A stretch of DNA of 8,546 nt from Actinomycetes bacterium (GTDB lineage Bacteria > Actinomycetota > Acidimicrobiia > Acidimicrobiales > Acidimicrobiaceae): assembly GCA_021819025.1 (NCBI GenBank), contig JAKASN010000053.1, positions 1 through 8,546 on the forward strand. Direction: 5' to 3'. The position numbers and the translations under genes were made by a program. Below the pieces are notes generated by a model. The model made no database searches. It was not told the DNA's origin and worked only from the letters and a program-made list of their open reading frames with translations. Of this stretch, positions 4,764 through 8,546 are shown in pieces. Positions within the stretch are counted from its first letter, which is position 1; every line of letters begins with the position of its first letter.

Positions 4764-5882
4764 ATGATCTTGAGTTATGAGAGCGCGGATCCACCTCGAG
4801 AGGTGTGGGACTATTTTTTCGGCGGTGCCGGGACAGAGGTCACCATGAAAAAAAATCGCAGTGACTGGGACGCGGTGGTGTTGCTGCCCAGAGTACTTCG
4901 CGATGTTGCCAAAGTTGATTTAAGCGTTTCGCTCTTGGGGGCTCGCGTTCCCGTGCCGGTGGTTGTGGCACCGATGGCTTTTCTGTCATTGCTGTTCCCC
5001 CAAGGTGAACTTGTTCTTGCTCGAGCTGCGGCGCGCCATCAGCTTTCGTTTTGTCTGTCGACGCGCTCGGGAGTTCCGCTCGAGGAAGTGGCCCGAGCGT
5101 GGCATCAAAGTTGCGATGAGGCTACGTCACCGACAGGACCGAGGCCACAGCTCATGTTGCAACTCTACGTGATGCGTGATATGGGAATTACCGAGTCACT
5201 GCTGAGCCGGGCCATTGCGGCGGGATTTGATGCCGTGGTTGTGACCGTTGACGTGCCCTACATTGGCGTTCGACGTCGGGATCGTGCTAATCAGTTGGTG
5301 ATTCCCGATGAGTTCCTCCAAGCTAATGTCAAAGAGGAACTTGCACAACAAAGTGATGACCCGCTGGTTTCCTTCGGAGGCGGTGTCTCATCCGCCAAAT
5401 ACTCTCGTCTCGCCCAAAACCCCAGCATGACTTGGGAGACCGTCTCTAAGCTGCGCGATGCGAGCGCGTCGCTTCCAATGGTTCTCAAAGGGGTTCTCGA
5501 CCCTGCTGACATGGCGTTGTGTGGAGGCATGAACATCGACGGCGTAGTGGTCTCAAATCATGGCGGACGACAACTCGATGGGGTGATTTCCACGCCGAGG
5601 GCTCTGCATGCCATGCGTGAAGTTGAGCGCTTGCCCAAGAGTCTTTTGGTAGACGGATCAATTGAGAGCGGCTCGGACGTGTTGCGGGCTCTGGGCCTTG
5701 GTGCCGGTGCGGTGATGATAGGCCGCTACTTCGCGCGGGCTTTGGCTGTTTCAGGCGAGAGCGGCTTGGAAGAGGCCATGAGTTTGTTGGTGGAGGAGAT
5801 TCGGGTGGGAATGGCACTAATGGGACTCGACCGGCTCTCAGATATGGGATCTCAGCAGATTCGTGTTCCTGGGTGGTTTTGA
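4764..5882 (+). CDS. FMN-dependent alpha-hydroxy-acid oxidase/dehydrogenase family protein
   Basis: This 372-residue protein belongs to the family of L-lactate dehydrogenase LldD, lactate oxidase and glycolate oxidase. These enzymes oxidise 2-hydroxy acids to 2-oxo acids on FMN in a TIM barrel. Visible family marks, in order, are DYFFGGAGTE (16-25, active-site Tyr region), VAPMAF (68-73), QLY (133-135), TVDVPYIGVRRRD (161-173, substrate-binding Arg region), Lys242 in VLKGV (FMN contact), and the catalytic signature SNHGGRQLD (264-272) with base His266. GLGAGAVMIGR (311-321) is the phosphate-binding end. Length is typical and the catalytic set is intact. The substrate cannot be told from sequence: lactate, glycolate, mandelate or the mycofactocin-linked MftD type are all possible. 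It stands alone, divergent from the Fur-type gene and 52 bases before murI. Confidence 0.9.
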   Translation: MILSYESADPPREVWDYFFGGAGTEVTMKKNRSDWDAVVLLPRVLRDVAKVDLSVSLLGARVPVPVVVAPMAFLSLLFPQGELVLARAAARHQLSFCLSTRSGVPLEEVARAWHQSCDEATSPTGPRPQLMLQLYVMRDMGITESLLSRAIAAGFDAVVVTVDVPYIGVRRRDRANQLVIPDEFLQANVKEELAQQSDDPLVSFGGGVSSAKYSRLAQNPSMTWETVSKLRDASASLPMVLKGVLDPADMALCGGMNIDGVVVSNHGGRQLDGVISTPRALHAMREVERLPKSLLVDGSIESGSDVLRALGLGAGAVMIGRYFARALAVSGESGLEEAMSLLVEEIRVGMALMGLDRLSDMGSQQIRVPGWF

Positions 5883-5895
5883 TACCGACCCTTGG

Positions 5896-5925
5896 TTGTG
5901 GCGGTGGTCCGTCGCGGGCTAGCAT
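5896..5925 (+). promoter_or_regulatory. Candidate murI promoter with very short leader
   Basis: TTGTGG (5896-5901) and TAGCAT (5920-5925), with an 18-base spacer, place the expected transcription start within about 0-4 bases of the murI GTG at 5935. There is no Shine-Dalgarno sequence before that GTG, consistent with leaderless or near-leaderless translation, which is frequent in actinobacteria. Confidence 0.4.
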
Positions 5926-5934
5926 CTATGTGGC

Positions 5935-6738
5935 GTGAACGATAGACCGGTGGGAATTTTCGATAGCGGGTTTGGCGGGCTTACCGTGCTCCGTGCTATT
6001 GCAGACCTGATGCCTGACGAAGAGCTCATCTACATTGGTGACTCCGCTCGCTACCCCTACGGGCCTAAGACAAAAAACTCGGTCACGCGCTTTTCAATCG
6101 AGATCGCCGATTATCTTATCGAGAACTTTGGCATAAAGATGCTGGTGGTTGCCTGCAATACCGCCTCAGCATTCGCGTTGCCAGAACTGCTGGAGCACCT
6201 TTCGATCCCCGTGGTGGGAATGATCGATCCCGGGGCTCGGGCACTGGCCCTCGCGTCAGTGGGAGAGAGAATTGGGGTTATCGGTACCGTGGGGACAATC
6301 TCTTCGGGCGCTTATCAAACCAGACTCGCGGAGATCGCACCAAAAAAGAGACTCGTCTGTGCTGCGACTCCAGGATTCGTGGAGTTCGTCGAACGTGGTG
6401 AAACCGAATCTGACCAGCTCAAAGTCTTGGCCGAGCGGCTCCTGCGCCCCATTGTGGACGCCAAGGTGCAGTCGCTGCTTCTCGGCTGCACTCACTACCC
6501 TTTCTTGGCTAGGGCAATTTCTGAGGTGGTGGGACCGGAAACGATCTTGGTTTCCTCGGCGGAGGAAACAGCCTTTCAAGTCCGCGCTGAGCTTATCGGG
6601 CGCAACTTGCAGGCTATCGAGAGCCATGGCGGGGACGTCACCTACATCACTTCGGGCGATCCCGCGGACTTTCGACGAGTGGGCAAGAACCTCCTCGGTA
6701 TTGACTTGGGCGCGGTCGAGTCGGTGCATTGGGACTGA
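5935..6738 (+). CDS. murI: Glutamate racemase
   Basis: MurI interconverts L- and D-glutamate without a cofactor in the cytoplasm, supplying D-glutamate to MurD for peptidoglycan. The 267-residue length is normal. The N-terminal GIFDSGFGGLTV (7-18) holds the catalytic Asp10-Ser11. The two catalytic cysteines are Cys74 in VVACNTAS and Cys185 in LLGCTHYP, followed by His187. The GTG 5935 start gives the N-terminus usual for the family. The ATG at 5928 is out of frame. No ribosome binding site is seen, so a short-leader message is inferred. rph and rdgB follow on the same strand, as in mycobacteria, but the gene that sits between murI and rphA in M. tuberculosis (Rv1339) is absent, leaving 135 non-coding bases. 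Confidence 0.97.
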   Translation: MNDRPVGIFDSGFGGLTVLRAIADLMPDEELIYIGDSARYPYGPKTKNSVTRFSIEIADYLIENFGIKMLVVACNTASAFALPELLEHLSIPVVGMIDPGARALALASVGERIGVIGTVGTISSGAYQTRLAEIAPKKRLVCAATPGFVEFVERGETESDQLKVLAERLLRPIVDAKVQSLLLGCTHYPFLARAISEVVGPETILVSSAEETAFQVRAELIGRNLQAIESHGGDVTYITSGDPADFRRVGKNLLGIDLGAVESVHWD

Positions 6739-6787
6739 GAGGACCTGGGTGGGTATTGGTGAATCAGGCGACCCGAAAGAGCTTCTC

Positions 6788-6840
6788 CTGGGGAGCGTTA
6801 GTGTTAAATTGCGCTGGCCTTACCGCCAGCTAATCCCCAG
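6788..6840 (+). promoter_or_regulatory. Nested stem-loop in the murI-rph gap
   Basis: Outer arms CTGGGG (6788-6793) and CCCCAG (6835-6840) are perfect. They enclose an inner hairpin GCTGGC (6813-6818) / GCCAGC (6825-6830), and ATT (6808-6810) can pair with AAT (6832-6834) between them. A third small hairpin, CGGGAG...CTC..CCG, lies at 6842-6858 before rph. GAGC at 6793-6796 and GCTC at 6850-6853 could compete with the outer stem. This could be a structured leader or processing site for rph, or a U-less terminator of murI. Known leader classes were not recognised. Confidence 0.4.
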
Positions 6841-6873
6841 TCGGGAGCTGCTCGACCGATTAGAAAGCTGAAG

Positions 6874-7611
6874 ATGCGATCCAACGACAGGGGGCTCGAT
6901 GAGCTCCGACCCGCGCTGATAGAGCGTGACTTTACCGAGATGGCGCTGGGATCTGCGCTCATTACCATGGGGCGTACCAAGGTTCTCTGTACGGCATCGA
7001 TGGAGGAGCGCGCCCCGGCCTGGCTGCGCGGTAGCGGCAAGGGATGGGTTACTGCCGAATATTCCCTCTTGCCGGGATCTACCCCGGACCGCACCGCGCG
7101 CGAGGCCGCCAAGGGAAAGCAGTCCGGAAGAACTTTAGAAATTCAACGCCTCATTGGGCGCTCGTTGCGCGCCGTTGTGGATCTGTCGGCTCTGCCTGAG
7201 GTGCAAATCGTAGTCGACTGCGATGTAATTCAAGCAGATGGTGGCACCCGTACCGCTTCGATCGTGGGAGCATATGTAGCGCTGTCTGACGCACTGTCAC
7301 GCCTTGGGGCGATGGGAAGAGTTTCGCATCGGGCATTAGTCGGCCAATGCGGTGCGGTGTCGGTGGGAATCGTGGACGGCATCGCGATGCTTGATCTCGA
7401 CTACTCCGAGGACGTTCGAGCTGAAGTCGACATGAATGTAGTGATGACCGCCGAAGGAAAGTTCGTGGAGATCCAAGGTACCGCCGAAGAGCGGACTTTT
7501 GACAAAGATCAGCTCGATGAGATGCTTTCCTTGGCTGAGCACGGCATCTCTTACCTCATGGACCTCCAATCAGTGACCATTGCCGAGGCACCTTTGCCGC
7601 GCAAGAGGTAG
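6874..7611 (+). CDS. rph: Ribonuclease PH
   Basis: RNase PH is a phosphorolytic 3'-5' exoribonuclease (a hexameric ring in the cytoplasm) that trims tRNA precursors using phosphate. Its 245 residues fit the family. Seen in order are VLCTAS (37-42), GWVTAEYSLLPGST (57-70), the GKQSGRTLEIQRLIGRSLRA block (81-100) with phosphate-binding Arg86, DCDVIQADGGTRTAS (115-129) with Thr125-Arg126, and the acidic metal-site region LDLDYSED (173-180). An oddity is the extreme N-terminus, RSNDRGLDELRP, where most members have R-x-DGR-x-x-DxLRP, so the usual DGR reads NDR. Start ATG 6874 has a weak purine-rich site, AGAAAG, at 6862-6867. rdgB follows after 11 bases, implying co-transcription. Confidence 0.97.
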   Translation: MRSNDRGLDELRPALIERDFTEMALGSALITMGRTKVLCTASMEERAPAWLRGSGKGWVTAEYSLLPGSTPDRTAREAAKGKQSGRTLEIQRLIGRSLRAVVDLSALPEVQIVVDCDVIQADGGTRTASIVGAYVALSDALSRLGAMGRVSHRALVGQCGAVSVGIVDGIAMLDLDYSEDVRAEVDMNVVMTAEGKFVEIQGTAEERTFDKDQLDEMLSLAEHGISYLMDLQSVTIAEAPLPRKR

Positions 7612-7622
7612 GTCAAAGTGCG

Positions 7623-8222
7623 GTGAAATTGATCTTGGCCACGCATAATTCTGGAAAGCTCCAGGAATTTGAACGCATCCTTGCGCCGAAGGGAATCACG
7701 GTTCAAGCTCTTGGGGCGAAGAGCGTCGCGCCCCAGGAGAACGGAGACTCGCTCGATGCCAACTCTCTTATCAAGGCCAACGCTGCTTATGCGGAGTATC
7801 GTTGCGCGGCGTTAGCCGACGATTCCGGCCTCTTTGTCGATGCATTGGGTGGCCTCCCTGGGATCCATTCCGCTCGATACGCGGGAGTCGGTTCCAGTGA
7901 TGAGCAAAACCGTGCCAAGCTCCTCAGGGAGATGGCGAATCTGGGATCCCATCAGCGAGATGCAGAATTTCGCTGTGTCATCTGCCTCGTAGCGCCGGAG
8001 CTTTTTGCGGTGCCGCAGTACTATCTCGGGATTGTCAAGGGGCGGATTGCAACGGCTCCCAAAGGGAACGCGGGCTTTGGCTATGATTCTCTCTTTGTCC
8101 CCGACGAGAGCGACGGGATTACTTTTGCGGAGATGTCCGAGGACGAGAAGAACGCCATCTCCCACCGGGCACGTGCCATTGAGGCTATGGTTGTTGCGAT
8201 CGATTCAAGGCTGCGAAGTTGA
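7623..8222 (+). CDS. rdgB: XTP/dITP pyrophosphatase (Ham1/RdgB family)
   Basis: RdgB hydrolyses non-canonical purine triphosphates (XTP, dITP, ITP) to monophosphate and pyrophosphate, keeping deaminated bases out of DNA and RNA. The 199 residues contain every family block: ATHNSGKLQE (6-15, substrate-binding TxNxxK), DDSGLFVDALGGLPGIHSARYAG (66-88, catalytic and metal acidic residues), KGNAGFGYDSLF (147-158) and KNAISHRARA (176-185). The usual YDPxF reads YDSLF here, a small deviation. The start is GTG 7623; AGAGGTAGG ends only a few bases before it in the rph 3' end and is a loose ribosome binding site. The pair rph-rdgB is widely conserved. Confidence 0.97.
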   Translation: MKLILATHNSGKLQEFERILAPKGITVQALGAKSVAPQENGDSLDANSLIKANAAYAEYRCAALADDSGLFVDALGGLPGIHSARYAGVGSSDEQNRAKLLREMANLGSHQRDAEFRCVICLVAPELFAVPQYYLGIVKGRIATAPKGNAGFGYDSLFVPDESDGITFAEMSEDEKNAISHRARAIEAMVVAIDSRLRS

Positions 8223-8268
8223 TGGCGTCGACAAAGGTGGATAATCAAAGCCTGCTCCGAGTGGGAAG

Positions 8269-8305
8269 GTCACGGTGTTACCGTGGCTGGTTGCCGAAGT
8301 TTTTT
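8269..8305 (+). terminator. Terminator-like hairpins and T6 tract after rdgB
   Basis: CACGGT (8271-8276) pairs with ACCGTG (8280-8285) round a 3-base loop, and the stem extends to 8 pairs with 8269-8270 / 8286-8287. A second small hairpin, GGC-TGGTT-GCC, spans 8285-8295, and six T follow at 8300-8305. The T-run sits close to the second hairpin rather than the first, so the exact form is uncertain. The position, 47 bases past the rdgB stop and before a new gene, supports an operon end. Confidence 0.55.
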
Positions 8306-8329
8306 CGTATCGGCGTGCGAAGCTAAAGT
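8304..8329 (+). promoter_or_regulatory. -10-like element and possible operator of the TetR-type gene
   Basis: TAAAGT at 8324-8329 followed by six bases puts the expected transcription start on GTG 8336, a leaderless arrangement. Immediately upstream, TTCG (8304-8307) and CGAA (8318-8321) form the ends of an 18-base interrupted dyad. Since TetR-type proteins commonly bind dyads over their own promoters, this is a candidate operator; the arms are short. Confidence 0.35.
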
Positions 8330-8335
8330 AATTTT

Positions 8336-8546
8336 GTGCCCGAAGAACCCCTCGATGAACAAAGCCATAGGAGACAAACCGAATGGCGAGAGCGGGCGGC
8401 AAATACCCGCAAGCGAAAATCCGAGGTTGCCGCGATCGACGCAGCGCTTGTTCTAGCACAAGGCAGAAGCTTTGACGACGTGTCGATGGACGAAGTCGCA
8501 GCCTTGGCAAAAGTCCGAGTCTCCACGATATACAGTCGTTTAGATC
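8336..8546 (+). CDS. TetR/AcrR-family transcriptional regulator, N-terminal part only
   Basis: The frame opens at GTG 8336, with TAA at 8324-8326 just upstream in the same frame, so this start is well bounded. It runs off the right edge after 70 codons. The protein begins MPEEPLDEQSHRRQ and then matches the TetR DNA-binding domain. TRKRKSEVAAIDAALVLAQG (29-48) is helix 1. The segment RSFDDVSMDEVAALAKVRVS (49-68), followed by TIYSRLD, covers the helix-turn-helix in which families usually read GFDxVTVxDIAxxAGVSxxTLYxxF. There is no Shine-Dalgarno sequence, and a leaderless transcript is plausible. The ligand-binding domain, and hence any clue to target, lies outside the window. Confidence 0.85.
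   Translation, partial: MPEEPLDEQSHRRQTEWRERAANTRKRKSEVAAIDAALVLAQGRSFDDVSMDEVAALAKVRVSTIYSRLD

Noticed and set aside
6272..6871. 199-codon plus-strand frame spanning the murI 3' end and the murI-rph gap.
   Set aside because: It is a frame-shifted shadow of murI, Ser/Arg/Trp-rich, without domain features.

Overview
This window looks like chromosomal DNA from a high-GC Gram-positive bacterium (Actinomycetota). The evidence is an FtsX of actinobacterial type, GTG starts on several genes, start codons with little or no ribosome binding site, and the adjacent trio murI, rph, rdgB, which also lie close together in mycobacteria. An acidimicrobial relative is possible, but this is a guess from overall flavour and no marker here proves it.

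Layout. Positions 2-874 (+) hold the 3' part of ftsX, whose start lies off the left edge. Positions 875-1812 carry no gene I can support. This 938-base stretch is rich in inverted repeats and contains one recognisable mobile-element relic, an IS21-type terminal end with two internal repeats at 1561-1608. Positions 4616-1813 (-) hold three genes: a Fur/Zur-type metalloregulator, a NicO-like multi-pass membrane protein that overlaps it by 4 bases (ATGA), and, after a 97-base gap with its own promoter-like region, a membrane-anchored Asp-box beta-propeller-like protein. A 23-base dyad resembling a Zur/Fur box sits just upstream of the regulator.

Positions 4764-5882 (+) encode an FMN-dependent alpha-hydroxy-acid oxidase or dehydrogenase, divergent from the regulator. 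Positions 5935-8222 (+) carry murI (glutamate racemase), rph (RNase PH) and rdgB (XTP/dITP pyrophosphatase). A terminator-like element follows at 8269-8305. The window closes with the 5' end of a TetR-type regulator starting at GTG 8336.

How the parts fit. ftsX (division and cell-wall hydrolase control) and murI (D-glutamate for peptidoglycan) are housekeeping cell-wall genes, while rph and rdgB handle RNA 3' ends and nucleotide-pool cleaning. The accessory part is the minus-strand cluster. Its metalloregulator, operator and transporter form a self-consistent metal-homeostasis unit, to which the surface propeller protein may or may not belong. This is the most plausible little-described system in the window.
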